From contig BLLW01000001.1 of NCBI GenBank assembly GCA_011959285.1, forward strand, positions 49,575 to 113,574: a DNA stretch of 64,000 nucleotides, written 5' to 3'. Below are positions 34,174 through 44,058 of this stretch, one piece after another. Source of the stretch: Lachnospiraceae bacterium (GTDB lineage: Bacteria; Bacillota; Clostridia; Lachnospirales; Lachnospiraceae). The position numbers and the translations under genes were made by a program. The notes under the pieces were generated by a model. That model worked only from the letters and a program-made list of their open reading frames with translations. It had not been told where the DNA came from and searched no databases. Every line of letters starts with the position of its first letter. Position 1 is the first letter of the stretch.

Positions 34174-35718
34174 ATGGCAGAATGGTACCCTATGGAGAAT
34201 TATTTAATTGGCGCTGGATTTGACAAACGAGAAAAGGATTCAGCTAGTTCATGGCATTGGGCGGTCCAAAATCATGCATTTCTTGGAATAGATTTGAAAA
34301 ATGATGACACAGAACATGTTTATCGAATCACATTTGAGCTTTTACCGCCGCCTAACGAAAAGAAAAGAGAGGTAGAAATATATTTAAATCACGTATTGTT
34401 AGAGAAAATAACTGCGCCAATGGAATATTGTATGCATTTTGTGGGGCTGCCGGAGAAATTCTATGAGTTGGAGTTTTATTCTGGCGGGCAGTTGATACAG
34501 ATTTCCAGTGATACAAGATGTTTTGCATTTATGCTGAGGAATTTCAAATTAGAAAAGACTGACGAAAAGCTGGAAGTATCAGAAGAACTGAGAGCGATTC
34601 AAAAAAAGCAGACAGAAATTTTGGCAAAGTATATAGAGATATGCAATGAAAATAATTTATCTTATTTTGTTTTTTATGGAACGTTATTGGGGACGGTGAG
34701 GCATGGAGGATTTATTCCGTGGGATGATGATATGGATGTTGCTATGCCGAGAGATGATTTTAAAAAGTTTGCCCAGCTTATGGAAGAAAAGGATAGTGAA
34801 GATTATTATATTGATACGGTAGAAAATAATGAACAGGTTTTTTATGGAGGATATGCAAAATTCGGAGATAAGAGAACTACTTTTATTTCAAGAAGAAATG
34901 CAGCGCAAAAGACAAACCATGGAATTGCCATTGATATTTTTCCAATGGATGGATTCGAAATAGAGGATAAAAAACGGCATAAGCAGCTTCAGGAGATTCA
35001 ACTTCTCCAAGAGTTAATAATTGTGAAAACATATCATGACCGTGAACTGCTTGGCAGGTCGGTGAGTGATAAACGATGGCGGAAGATCAAATTCTTATCT
35101 ATATTTTATAGCAGGAAAGAGTTGGCTAAGAAACTTGCATTGGCATTTGAAGAAAACAGACAATCTGATTATGTTGCCATTTTAGCAAGGTATATTAGAG
35201 AAGAAAATAGAAAGTTTTATAGAAAAGAGTGGTTTTCCGATGCAGTAGAACTGCAATTTGAAGATTTAAAAGTGAAAGTTCCGAAAGGTTATGCGGAATG
35301 TTTAAGGATTGAATATGGAAATTCATATTTGCTATTTCCAAATGAGAATATGTTAAAGAAAAAGCATGGTGGGCTGATCAGCACAAAGATTTCCTTCAGT
35401 GAATTTGAAAAACATGTATTATTTCAACCCAAGCCAATTAGAAAGTTAATTATGATTGGGGATTTAAAAATCATAGAACGATATCTGTTAAAGGACAGAA
35501 GCGAAAAAGAGAAGGTCTTCATTTTTGACAGTAATAATCACTATGAAGGAATGATGATGAAAGGACATATGGTAATTGGAGCGGAGGACGTGAAGAAATA
35601 TTATGATGAAAGTTTTACGATTCTAATCTGTTCAGAGCAATTTGAACCTTTCGTAGAAACCATGAAGAAGCATGAAATAAATAATTATTATGTATATATT
35701 GATGATTATATGTGGTAG
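34174..35718 (+). CDS. LicD-family protein with N-terminal sandwich module and C-terminal Rossmann module
   Basis: 514 residues in three parts. Residues 1-125 form a beta-sandwich-like module with the locus signature (GFDKREKDSASSWHW, then FELLPPP). Residues 135-410 form the LicD core (GTLLGTVRHGGFIPWDDDMD and IAIDIFPMDGFE). From about 420 there is a degenerate Rossmann-like module (KLIMIGDLKIIERYL, then FIFDSN). It is probably a phosphotransferase using a CDP donor, with the N-terminal module binding the growing glycan. The start follows the AraC gene by two bases with AAGGA upstream. Confidence 0.8.
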   Translation: MAEWYPMENYLIGAGFDKREKDSASSWHWAVQNHAFLGIDLKNDDTEHVYRITFELLPPPNEKKREVEIYLNHVLLEKITAPMEYCMHFVGLPEKFYELEFYSGGQLIQISSDTRCFAFMLRNFKLEKTDEKLEVSEELRAIQKKQTEILAKYIEICNENNLSYFVFYGTLLGTVRHGGFIPWDDDMDVAMPRDDFKKFAQLMEEKDSEDYYIDTVENNEQVFYGGYAKFGDKRTTFISRRNAAQKTNHGIAIDIFPMDGFEIEDKKRHKQLQEIQLLQELIIVKTYHDRELLGRSVSDKRWRKIKFLSIFYSRKELAKKLALAFEENRQSDYVAILARYIREENRKFYRKEWFSDAVELQFEDLKVKVPKGYAECLRIEYGNSYLLFPNENMLKKKHGGLISTKISFSEFEKHVLFQPKPIRKLIMIGDLKIIERYLLKDRSEKEKVFIFDSNNHYEGMMMKGHMVIGAEDVKKYYDESFTILICSEQFEPFVETMKKHEINNYYVYIDDYMW

Positions 35719-35745
35719 TAACAGCGCATTTGTAAAGGATAAGCA

Positions 35746-37416
35746 ATGATAAAGAAAGAATTGAATTGGAACAGAGTGGCTGTAGTCCTTGTTAACTATA
35801 ATGGCGAAGAGGTTCTCACAGATTGTGTTAAAAGCCTTGTTGACAACTCAGAGGATGACTTAGAGATTATCATAGTGGATAATGGTTCTGAAGATGCTGC
35901 AATGGAGGATGTTGAGAGCCGTTATCCTTATGTGCACACTATCTATATGGGAGAGAATGCAGGGTGGGGTGCAGGATGCAATATTGGAATGCAGACGGCA
36001 TTTGAGAATGGCGCTGGATATGTGCTGTTACTTAATACAGACACGGAAATAGAAGAAGGAATGATATCGGAATTGTTAAAGTATTGTAATGACAACACTT
36101 TGACAATTCCTCGCATTTATAGGGATAAGAATGACAAAGACCGCTCATTATGGTATTCCGGTGGAAAAATTGATTATGAAGCGGCTGATGCAAGACAGAC
36201 ATTATATACATATGATGCGGCGGATGGTTCTCGTAATGAACCCAGAAAGGTAGAATTTGCTACAGGATGCTGTATGATGATCAGCAGAGGAAGCTGGGAA
36301 AAAGTTGGGGGATTTGACGAGGAATATTTCTTATATTATGAGGATGTGGATTATTGCATGCGGCTAAAGGAGCAGGAGATTGAAATTCTGTATGTGCCGA
36401 AAGCAGCATTGTGGCACAAGGTAGGAGGGAGCGCAGGAGGGGAAATATCGTATATTTCTCAGTATTATACAGTGAGAAACAGGTTGTTTTTTGCTGATAA
36501 ATATAAGAAGTACTTAAAAACAGATGTAATGGGGATATTGAAAAGAATAATAGAAGAGAGAACGTATTTCACGACTCCGTTCGATAAGAAATATGAGTGG
36601 GTGGTTCTGGCTGGCGTTAAAGATTATATGAAAGGAGTGCGCGGTCAGGAAAAGAACTTTATGCATGAAAACTACACGGTAATTAACGGGTTTTACGAAA
36701 TGGAGCTGGATGAGGGCGGCGGGAAATGGCTGTGGAGCGGAGAGAACGAGGCGGAGATAGAGCTGCATAACTTTGGCACAGATAAGAAAATTTATGAAAT
36801 TAAAGGAAAAATGCATTTGCCGGAAGGTGTTAAAAGGGATATCGTGAATGTGTATTGTGGTCAAGAGTATGATTGCAGTATTGATGTTATGTTAAATAAT
36901 TTTTGCTTTCAAAGAGTATTAGAAGCCGGGGAAAAAGTAAGGATAAAATTTAGACTTGAAAAAGAGCAGGAAGATGTGGATGAGAGTTCCCGATCCAGAA
37001 GACTGGTATTCGGCATAGGAGATTTGAAGGTGGAGACGAAGACCTTCAAGGGATATGTTCTAGGAAGCGGAACGTATGAGACGGAGAGAGAGAATGGAAA
37101 TTCCTGGAATTGGATATCAAATAAGAATTTTCATATACGTTTGATCAATGAGCAGGAAAAAGAGAGAGAGGGCGTGCTGCGTTTTACTCTTTTACCGGCG
37201 CCAACACGTGAGGATGTATGTGTTGTATTAACGGAGGGGGAAAGCTGTCCGCTTGGTAAATGCAGGGCAGGTCAATATCAGTTTCAGATGCGGTTTGCGC
37301 CGTGTGAGGAGAAATTAATTCAATTTTATGCGGAAGAAGAACCAGTTGAAGGGTTTAATGGGGACCCCAGAAGGTTTTTTTACGGAATAAGCAACATACA
37401 CTTTGAAATAGGATAA
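35746..37416 (+). CDS. GT2 rhamnosyltransferase-like enzyme with two C-terminal sandwich modules
   Basis: 556 residues. Residues 1-250 are a WbbL-type GT2: VVLVNYNGEE, IIVDNGSED, LLLNTDTEIEEGM as the DxD site, and GCCMMISRGSWEKVGGFDE. YYEDVDYCMRL is the catalytic ED block. The remaining 260 residues contain two tandem copies of the sandwich module: NGFYEMELDEGGGKWLW near residue 310, and GTYETERENGNSWNW near 445 with a FTLLPAP strand and a closing GDPRRFFYGISN. The modules probably bind polysaccharide. Rhamnose would fit the gmd/rmd genes. Confidence 0.82.
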   Translation: MIKKELNWNRVAVVLVNYNGEEVLTDCVKSLVDNSEDDLEIIIVDNGSEDAAMEDVESRYPYVHTIYMGENAGWGAGCNIGMQTAFENGAGYVLLLNTDTEIEEGMISELLKYCNDNTLTIPRIYRDKNDKDRSLWYSGGKIDYEAADARQTLYTYDAADGSRNEPRKVEFATGCCMMISRGSWEKVGGFDEEYFLYYEDVDYCMRLKEQEIEILYVPKAALWHKVGGSAGGEISYISQYYTVRNRLFFADKYKKYLKTDVMGILKRIIEERTYFTTPFDKKYEWVVLAGVKDYMKGVRGQEKNFMHENYTVINGFYEMELDEGGGKWLWSGENEAEIELHNFGTDKKIYEIKGKMHLPEGVKRDIVNVYCGQEYDCSIDVMLNNFCFQRVLEAGEKVRIKFRLEKEQEDVDESSRSRRLVFGIGDLKVETKTFKGYVLGSGTYETERENGNSWNWISNKNFHIRLINEQEKEREGVLRFTLLPAPTREDVCVVLTEGESCPLGKCRAGQYQFQMRFAPCEEKLIQFYAEEEPVEGFNGDPRRFFYGISNIHFEIG

Positions 37417-37427
37417 TGGAGAACCAT

Positions 37428-39176
37428 ATGAAATACTATCCGGAGAATGAAGATTCATTAAAAAAGATTATTGATCAGTACGAAGCGGTCAGCTTTGACA
37501 TTTGGGATACGCTTATTGCCAGAACGGTTTTGCGGCCGGAAGATGTATTTTCTATTGTTGAAAGCCGAGCGAAACAAATGGGAATTGAAGTATTGAACTT
37601 TCGTATGTATAGGCATGAGGCTGTATTTCAAGTCGTATGTGCAAATCCTAATATTAGTGAGATATATGATGCACTGCAAAAGGCAGCTGGTATTTCTGAA
37701 AGTACAAAGAAAACCTTAATGCAGCTGGAAATTCAGGCAGAGTCAGAGGTGATTGTTCCGCGTAAAAAAATGGTTGAGATATTGAATTACGCAGTTTTAC
37801 AAGGGAAAAAAGTAAACCTTATTTCTGATATGTATTTGCCAGGCGAGGTAATGGAAAGCTTTTTGAGGCAATTAGGGATTACAGGTTATGAAAAATTATT
37901 TATTTCCTGTGATTACAGAAGGCTAAAGAAGGAAGGGCTATATTCCTTTTACAAGGAAAAAGTACAAGCGGAAACATATTTGCATATTGGCGACAACCTT
38001 GCTTCCGATCTCCTGGCGGCGGAGCAGTGGGGGATGGATGCAGCCTTCATAAAAAGCGGATATAGATTGCTGGAAGAGTCTGTGTTTGCTGAAATGCTCG
38101 ACCAGCTAGAAACACATAATGAGAGAAACATGGCAGGGCTTTTTTGTGTCCGCGTATTTAACGACCCATTTATAGAGAATAGACAAATCAAGATTTCGGA
38201 TGTTGAAGACTTAGGATGGCTTTTTATTGCGCCGATTATTTCAGTGTTTATGCTATGGATGGAAAAGGAAATACGAAAAGAGCATTTTGATGGCGTCCTG
38301 TTTGCAGCCAGAGACGGGTATTTAATTCAAAAACTTTACAGGCAGATGCAGAATGATCATTTACATGTCACATTGCCCAAGGGGATTTATCTATTAACAT
38401 CCAGAGCGTTGTGTACACAGGCAGGAATAGAGGATGAAGAGGATATTTTGTGGCTTGCAACGGTGAAATTTAACGGAACTGCGCAGGAATTATTGCGGTA
38501 CAGATTTTATTTAAAACCCGAGGAGATTACGCCTTCAAATGGAGCGGCGGAACCTATTACAGAATATGTATTGCAGCATAAGAAAGAAATATTTTTGCGG
38601 GCATCAGAAAACCGCAGAAACTACTTATTATATATGAAAAAGCAAGGGATTGAAGAAGGGAAAAAATACATCTTTTTTGACTTTGTGTCTTCAGGCACAT
38701 GTCAGTATTTTTTGGAGAGGTTTGTACCTTTTGTGATGAAAGGGAAATATTTTTGCAGATCCGTTACAGAAGATAAGAAAGGCAGTTTAAAAATAGACTC
38801 CTTCTATATTAATAATGGTGTTGAAAAAGCAGATAGTCTTCTATACAAAAACTATAGATATTTGGAGACAATCATGACCTCTCCGAATCCGTCATTGTGT
38901 TATATTGACGAAAAAATGGAACCTGTCTATGATGAAGAAATGAGGAATGAAGAGGAACTGCAATTTATCGATAAGATGCATAGATCGGTAGAGGAATACT
39001 TCAGGTATTTTCAGGTTATGTGTGACTGGAACGAAAAAATCGACGCTAAAATCGCAGAAAAATTGTATCAGTACATGGATGAATCGTATTTTAAAATAAC
39101 ATGCAAAACGTTGGACAGCATGCGGCTGCGGGATGATTGGGTAAGGGAATTTGCCTCAAATAATCAGGAGAAATAA
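37428..39176 (+). CDS. Large HAD-superfamily protein of glycan loci
   Basis: About 582 residues from the ATG at 37428 (GGAG six bases upstream); an ATG at 37416 overlaps the previous stop and is the alternative. The N-terminal 230 residues are a HAD phosphatase fold: FDIWDTL (motif I), ISDMYLPGEV (motif II) and HIGDNLASDLLAA (motif IV). The second half has no named domain, though RDGYLIQKLYRQM and YLLTSRALC segments recur in similar proteins of other surface-glycan clusters. Its substrate is unknown and it may be a phosphatase or a phosphotransferase. It is flanked by GT2 and methyltransferase-kinase genes. Confidence 0.7.
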   Translation: MKYYPENEDSLKKIIDQYEAVSFDIWDTLIARTVLRPEDVFSIVESRAKQMGIEVLNFRMYRHEAVFQVVCANPNISEIYDALQKAAGISESTKKTLMQLEIQAESEVIVPRKKMVEILNYAVLQGKKVNLISDMYLPGEVMESFLRQLGITGYEKLFISCDYRRLKKEGLYSFYKEKVQAETYLHIGDNLASDLLAAEQWGMDAAFIKSGYRLLEESVFAEMLDQLETHNERNMAGLFCVRVFNDPFIENRQIKISDVEDLGWLFIAPIISVFMLWMEKEIRKEHFDGVLFAARDGYLIQKLYRQMQNDHLHVTLPKGIYLLTSRALCTQAGIEDEEDILWLATVKFNGTAQELLRYRFYLKPEEITPSNGAAEPITEYVLQHKKEIFLRASENRRNYLLYMKKQGIEEGKKYIFFDFVSSGTCQYFLERFVPFVMKGKYFCRSVTEDKKGSLKIDSFYINNGVEKADSLLYKNYRYLETIMTSPNPSLCYIDEKMEPVYDEEMRNEEELQFIDKMHRSVEEYFRYFQVMCDWNEKIDAKIAEKLYQYMDESYFKITCKTLDSMRLRDDWVREFASNNQEK

Positions 39177-39179
39177 AAT

Positions 39180-41129
39180 ATGGCAGTGTTGATTTGTGAC
39201 GGATGCAGACAAGATGCGAAGCTGCTTTCAGAAGTTGAGCAGGATATTTGCAGATATATTGAACAAAATAAGGATGAAAACTATGATGACGTGTTGGCGA
39301 TGGAAAGCAGATGGGAAGTATTTTATCATTTGAGCGAAATGCGCACGTCCATCTTAAACTGGTATGACTTTGGGGAAAATGCATCTATTCTGGAGGTCGG
39401 CGCTGAATTTGGGGCTATTACAGGGATGCTGTGCCGGAATGCAAAAAATGTTTCGGTGACGGAAAGCGTATTTCAGAAGGCAGAGGCAATCCAAAAGCGT
39501 TATCATCATTTGAAAAACCTTACAGTGTATGCTGACGAAATAGAAAAAATCAGATTTTCGGAAAAATTTGATTATGTGATTATTACGGGATCAGGAATTG
39601 CAGGTGAAAGTGGAGCAGCACCGGAGGAGAAGTACAGGCAGTGCGTAGACAGGGCAAAGGACTGGCTGAAAAAGGATGGAATCTTATTGTTGGCAATGGA
39701 TAATTATAACGGCGCAAAGTATCAATGCGGATATCCCAGACCAATCCAGGACAGTGTCAATGAAAATGGCTGTGAAGTGATGATGACAAAGACACAGATG
39801 GAGAAGATGATTACGGAAGCGGGGTTTAAAAATATGAAGTTCTATTATCCCTTTCCTGATTACAGACTCACACAGGAAATATATACGGATGCAAGGCTTC
39901 CTGAAGGAAGCGTGAGAGACAGAATCTTGACCTATTATGTACTGCCAAGGATGTTATATAAAGATGAACAACAGATATATGAAAATGAAATAGAAAATGG
40001 AGATATCAGAAAAGTCTGTAACTCTTATCTGGTTGAATGCAGCAGGGAAGGTTTATGCTCAGAGGCTGATTATATTGCTGTTTCTACAGATCGTGGAAGA
40101 AAGCATGGATTTGCAACTGTGATAGGAAAAAATCGCGTGATAAAAAAGGCTATTTATGATGACGGAAAGGAATATTTAAAAAAGAGTTTTGATAACATTC
40201 GCAGCATACAAGATAAGGGGATTAATATAGTTCCTCACACTTATCAGAATGATGAAATCGTTATGCCTGTTATAAAAGGGACAAAACTTGTGGATCAGCT
40301 TTTTTTACTTGCGTCTGAGAGTAAAGAAAAATTTTTGAGTGCAGTTGATAAGTTATATGAGTGTATCATTAAGTCCTCGGATTATATAGAAGACAAAGGG
40401 AAAATATATTTGAAAAATGGCTATATAGATATGATTCCGTTCAACTGCTTTGTAGAAAATGAGGAATACTCTTTTTTTGATCAGGAGTTTTGTGAGAAGC
40501 AATGCCCTCTTGATTATATCATGTTCAGAGTGCTTCGATATACGTATTTGGCATATCCGCAACTGGAATCATATGTTTGCATGGAGGAGTTGAAGACACG
40601 TTACGGGCTGGGGGAGTGCTGGCAGGAGTATCTCTCTAAAGAAGATAGCTTTATCTGGGATAACCGGCAGCACAGGGTCAATCATAGTTTCTATAAATGG
40701 TTAGAAAATGGAGGGGTTGAAAAGCCGATCGTATCATTAGATGGATTATGTGGACTGTACTTATCGGAAGGATTTGATGTAGAAGAAAGGGATTCCTACA
40801 ATACCTGGGCATGGTGTATAAAGAAAAAGGCAAGAATATGTATTCGCAATTTCACAGATAGCAAAATCAGGATGGGACTACAATTTACGTTATATCCGCC
40901 GCCGGGCAGACAGGAACAGAGAGTAGAAATTGATACTCCGGAGCAAAAGGAATATGCAGTTTTTGCACCTGAAACGATAGAATTAAAGGTAGAAATAGAC
41001 GAGCAAGGTTTATTATTTATTAATTTTCATGTATCGGAGCCACTTACAAAATGCGGCAATGGGGATCCGAGGGCGTTTGCGTTCCAGCTTCTGAATCCTC
41101 AAATAATGTTGAATGGAACAATATTTTAA
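39180..41129 (+). CDS. Methyltransferase-kinase fusion with C-terminal sandwich module (WbdD-like chain terminator candidate)
   Basis: 649 residues in three parts. Residues 60-260 are a class I SAM methyltransferase (ILEVGAEFGAITGML, then YVIITGSGI and LLLAMDN). Residues 290-510 look like a protein-kinase-type fold: VIGKNRVIKKAIY as the lysine strand, and IDMIPFNCF followed by FFDQEF as the catalytic and metal-binding loops. Residues 520-649 are the sandwich module (GFDVEERDSYNTWAW, LYPPPG, NGDPRAFAFQL). Methyltransferase plus kinase is the architecture of WbdD, which caps and stops ABC-exported O-polysaccharides. The ABC exporter genes follow 1.6 kb downstream, which supports that role by context. 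Confidence 0.72.
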   Translation: MAVLICDGCRQDAKLLSEVEQDICRYIEQNKDENYDDVLAMESRWEVFYHLSEMRTSILNWYDFGENASILEVGAEFGAITGMLCRNAKNVSVTESVFQKAEAIQKRYHHLKNLTVYADEIEKIRFSEKFDYVIITGSGIAGESGAAPEEKYRQCVDRAKDWLKKDGILLLAMDNYNGAKYQCGYPRPIQDSVNENGCEVMMTKTQMEKMITEAGFKNMKFYYPFPDYRLTQEIYTDARLPEGSVRDRILTYYVLPRMLYKDEQQIYENEIENGDIRKVCNSYLVECSREGLCSEADYIAVSTDRGRKHGFATVIGKNRVIKKAIYDDGKEYLKKSFDNIRSIQDKGINIVPHTYQNDEIVMPVIKGTKLVDQLFLLASESKEKFLSAVDKLYECIIKSSDYIEDKGKIYLKNGYIDMIPFNCFVENEEYSFFDQEFCEKQCPLDYIMFRVLRYTYLAYPQLESYVCMEELKTRYGLGECWQEYLSKEDSFIWDNRQHRVNHSFYKWLENGGVEKPIVSLDGLCGLYLSEGFDVEERDSYNTWAWCIKKKARICIRNFTDSKIRMGLQFTLYPPPGRQEQRVEIDTPEQKEYAVFAPETIELKVEIDEQGLLFINFHVSEPLTKCGNGDPRAFAFQLLNPQIMLNGTIF

Positions 41130-41142
41130 GGAGGATTAGAAA

Positions 41143-41601
41143 ATGGAAAAATATAAAATAGGATATTGTGCAGGTGTATTTGATTTGTTTCATATAGGAC
41201 ATGTTAACTTGTTCAGGAGAGCAAAGGAGAAAAGTGAGTATCTTATGGTGGGGGTTTTGACAGATGAATTGGTGGTTCATTTTAAAAAAAATCTGCCCTA
41301 TATTTCCTTTGAAGAGAGGATGCAGATGGTTGAATCCTGTAGATATGTAGACCGTGCTGTTCCTGTTACATTTGAGACGATTGGAAAGCTTGATGCGTGG
41401 AACAAATACCATTATGATTGTTTTTTCTCTGGAGACGATTATTCAGGAAATCCTGTATGGATGGAAGAAAAACGCTTGTTGAATGAAAAGGGGTCAGATA
41501 TATATTTCTTTTCGTATACACAGACAACAAGTTCCACTCAAATTAAGCAGGCAATGAATGCAAAGATAAATGAACAAAATTATTTAAAAGATAAGGAATA
41601 G
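41143..41601 (+). CDS. TagD-like nucleotidyltransferase (glycerol-3-phosphate or related cytidylyltransferase)
   Basis: 152 residues; AAGGAGGA precedes the ATG. The cytidylyltransferase core FDLFHIGHVNLFRRAKE carries the HxGH motif, and the C-terminal TTSSTQIKQ is the variant of the ISSTxIK block. YISFEERMQMVESCRYVD resembles CTP:glycerol-3-phosphate cytidylyltransferases. The product would be CDP-glycerol or a similar CDP-alcohol, a suitable donor for the three LicD proteins of the locus. Choline- or ethanolamine-phosphate as substrate cannot be excluded. Confidence 0.75.
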   Translation: MEKYKIGYCAGVFDLFHIGHVNLFRRAKEKSEYLMVGVLTDELVVHFKKNLPYISFEERMQMVESCRYVDRAVPVTFETIGKLDAWNKYHYDCFFSGDDYSGNPVWMEEKRLLNEKGSDIYFFSYTQTTSSTQIKQAMNAKINEQNYLKDKE

Positions 41602-41606
41602 AATGA

Positions 41607-41635
41607 TTGCATTATATAGAAGGAACTTGTATAAT
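41607..41635 (+). promoter_or_regulatory. Internal sigma-A promoter before gmd
   Basis: TTGCAT (41607-41612), 17-base spacer, TATAAT (41630-41635). Transcription would start near 41642 and cover gmd, wzm, wzt and the third licD gene up to the terminator at 46164. Confidence 0.7.
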
Positions 41636-41671
41636 AAGCAACAGTATACGGAATGGAGGAAAAGTTAGAAA

Positions 41672-42724
41672 ATGAAAAAAGCGTTAATTACAGGTATTAC
41701 AGGTCAAGATGGTTCTTATCTTGCAGAATTATTGTTGGAAAAGGAATACGAGGTGCATGGGCTGGTGCGTCGATCCTCCGTTGAGAATACAGAACGGATA
41801 GATCATTTGTTAAATGAAGATAAAGTGATTCTTCACCTTGGAGATTTAAGCGATTCCTTAAGTATTCTGCGTATCGTGGAGGAGGTAAAGCCGGACGAGC
41901 TCTATAATCTGGCGGCACAGAGCCATGTTCAGGTCAGCTTTGATGCGCCTGAATATTCTGGCGACATAGATGCATTGGGCGTGCTCCGTATTTTGGAGGC
42001 TGTCCGTATGGCTGGATTGACTGAGACCTGCAGGATATATCAGGCATCAACGTCAGAATTATATGGAAAAGTCGAAGAGGTGCCGCAGAAAGAATCAACT
42101 CCGTTTCATCCCTATAGCCCTTATGCTGTGGCAAAGCAGTATGGCTTCTGGATGGTCAAAGAATACCGGGAAGCTTATAACATGTTTGCAGTAAACGGCA
42201 TACTGTTTAATCACGAATCTGAACGAAGAGGAGAAAATTTTGTAACCAGAAAAATAACCCGTGCAGCAGGGCGTATTGCATGTGGGCTTCAGGAAAAATT
42301 GTATTTGGGAAATTTAGATTCTCTGCGTGATTGGGGCTATGCAAAAGATTATGTGGAGTGCATGTGGCTGATGCTGCAGCATGACCAGCCGGAGGATTTC
42401 GTGATTGCAACGGGAGTTCAGCATACTGTCAGGGAATTTACGACATTGGCTTTTCACTACGCAGGAATCGAGCTGGAGTGGCAGGGAGAAGGCGTTAAGG
42501 AAAAGGGAATTGATAAGGCAACGGGAAGAGTGCTGGTGGAGGTGAGTGAGAAGTTTTACCGACCTACCGATGTGGTTAATCTTTGGGGAGATCCCACCAA
42601 AGCAAGAACGGTACTTGGGTGGAATCCACAGAAGACAAGCTACGATGAACTTTGCAGAATTATGGCGGAGCATGATTTGAAGCTTGCAAAGCGGGAAGCT
42701 GTACTGTGTGGAGAGGACGCATGA
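41672..42724 (+). CDS. gmd: GDP-mannose 4,6-dehydratase
   Basis: 350 residues, full family length, with GGAGGAAAAG before the ATG. It follows GMD closely: [59 protein letters not shown] with the catalytic YxxxK, and [20 protein letters not shown]. It converts GDP-mannose to GDP-4-keto-6-deoxy-D-mannose, which rmd then reduces to GDP-D-rhamnose. Expressed from its own internal promoter. Confidence 0.95.
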   Translation: MKKALITGITGQDGSYLAELLLEKEYEVHGLVRRSSVENTERIDHLLNEDKVILHLGDLSDSLSILRIVEEVKPDELYNLAAQSHVQVSFDAPEYSGDIDALGVLRILEAVRMAGLTETCRIYQASTSELYGKVEEVPQKESTPFHPYSPYAVAKQYGFWMVKEYREAYNMFAVNGILFNHESERRGENFVTRKITRAAGRIACGLQEKLYLGNLDSLRDWGYAKDYVECMWLMLQHDQPEDFVIATGVQHTVREFTTLAFHYAGIELEWQGEGVKEKGIDKATGRVLVEVSEKFYRPTDVVNLWGDPTKARTVLGWNPQKTSYDELCRIMAEHDLKLAKREAVLCGEDA

Positions 42725-44055
42725 TGAAAGAAAAGGGAATTGCTTTAATTAAGATAGCAAGACTTTTAGTAGGGATTGTGTTTGTGGCTGGCTTGATTTC
42801 AATTGCATTGTTTCCATTTGATAAAAGAAATTTATCCCTGCAGTTTATGACGAAAGAGGGGAAATATGAAGTCATTGTAAATAATGACGAAATTGCCCAG
42901 GGCAAATGGCAATATATCGATTTTGCAGATGGAATAAAAATAGAAGAGTTGAGGATATATGGAAAAATAAAATCGATGTTCCTGGAAAAAATCAAATATG
43001 ATCAATTTGCAGGCTATATTGCCGGCATCGAAAATGGAGAAATACGATGGGAGGAGGATGGTCTTGTACTAGATGGCACAGACGCAATACGATTGGAAAT
43101 GAACGAAGCGTTTGGCACTCTTCTGAAGGAACATTCGTCTACGCTTTTGCTGGAAAGGCTCATTATGGCGGAGTTGTATGCTGTTATGATGGCATTTATT
43201 CTGCTTGCACTTAAAATAGCCGAAGAAAAAATAGCGGTGGACAACCGGGATAATCATAGTCCCCTATATGAAATGAAAAAATTCTTTGGGGATGTCAGAA
43301 AGTATTGGCAGTATACTGTATATGCGGCAAAGACAGACTTAAAGGCGGAGGTGGCTAACTCCTATTTGAATCGCTTGTGGTGGTTATTAGAGCCTTTCTT
43401 TAATATGCTTGTGTATGTAATCGTATTTGGTCAAGTTATGGGAAACTCGATTCGGAATTATGCTACTTTTGTCTTTTCTGCGTTGCTAATGTGGAATTTC
43501 TTTAATAAAACAATTAATTATAGCGTTAAATTAATCAGGAGCAACAAGGATATTGTAACGAAAGTGTATATTCCTAAGTTCATTCTGCTCATTTCGGATA
43601 TGATATTAAATATGTTCAAGCTGCTGTTTTCACTGATTGTTTTGGCAGTGATGCTGCTTATTTTTAAAGTTCAGATAGGGATTCAGATTTTATGGGTGCT
43701 GCCAGCGTATGCAATCATGATTTTATTTGCATTTGGCATCGGCATGATTTTCTTACATTTTGGCGTTTATGTGGATGATCTTTCCTATGCGGTAGGAATA
43801 TTATTAAACATGTTAATGTTCTTATCGGGAATCTTTTATGAAGTGATGACGACACTGCCAAGTCCGTTCAATACGGTTATGATGTGTTTGAATCCGGTAG
43901 CGTTGTTTATAGATACGATGAGAAATGCGCTACTTTATAATCAACTTTGCAATCTGCCGCTGATAGGCATTTGGCTGCTGATTTCCATTATATTATGCTG
44001 TGTAGGTGTTCATATCGTGTACAAAAATGAAAACAGCTATGTAAAGGTGGTATAA
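42724..44055 (+). CDS. wzm: Polysaccharide ABC exporter permease with extra N-terminal extracytoplasmic domain
   Basis: About 443 residues; ATGs at 42721 and 42724, with GGAGAGG seven bases before the second. Residues 190-443 are an ABC-2 type permease of the Wzm/TagG class (WWLLEPFFNMLVYVIVFG, then LIRSNKDIVTKVYIPKF and SGIFYEVMTTLP, six helices). The first 185 residues are unusual: one helix at the start (LIKIARLLVGIVFVAGLIS), about 110 residues that are probably outside, and a second helix near 155. Ordinary Wzm proteins are about 260 residues and lack this domain. It is paired with the ATPase gene three bases downstream. Confidence 0.85.
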   Translation: MKEKGIALIKIARLLVGIVFVAGLISIALFPFDKRNLSLQFMTKEGKYEVIVNNDEIAQGKWQYIDFADGIKIEELRIYGKIKSMFLEKIKYDQFAGYIAGIENGEIRWEEDGLVLDGTDAIRLEMNEAFGTLLKEHSSTLLLERLIMAELYAVMMAFILLALKIAEEKIAVDNRDNHSPLYEMKKFFGDVRKYWQYTVYAAKTDLKAEVANSYLNRLWWLLEPFFNMLVYVIVFGQVMGNSIRNYATFVFSALLMWNFFNKTINYSVKLIRSNKDIVTKVYIPKFILLISDMILNMFKLLFSLIVLAVMLLIFKVQIGIQILWVLPAYAIMILFAFGIGMIFLHFGVYVDDLSYAVGILLNMLMFLSGIFYEVMTTLPSPFNTVMMCLNPVALFIDTMRNALLYNQLCNLPLIGIWLLISIILCCVGVHIVYKNENSYVKVV

Positions 44056-44058
44056 GAA

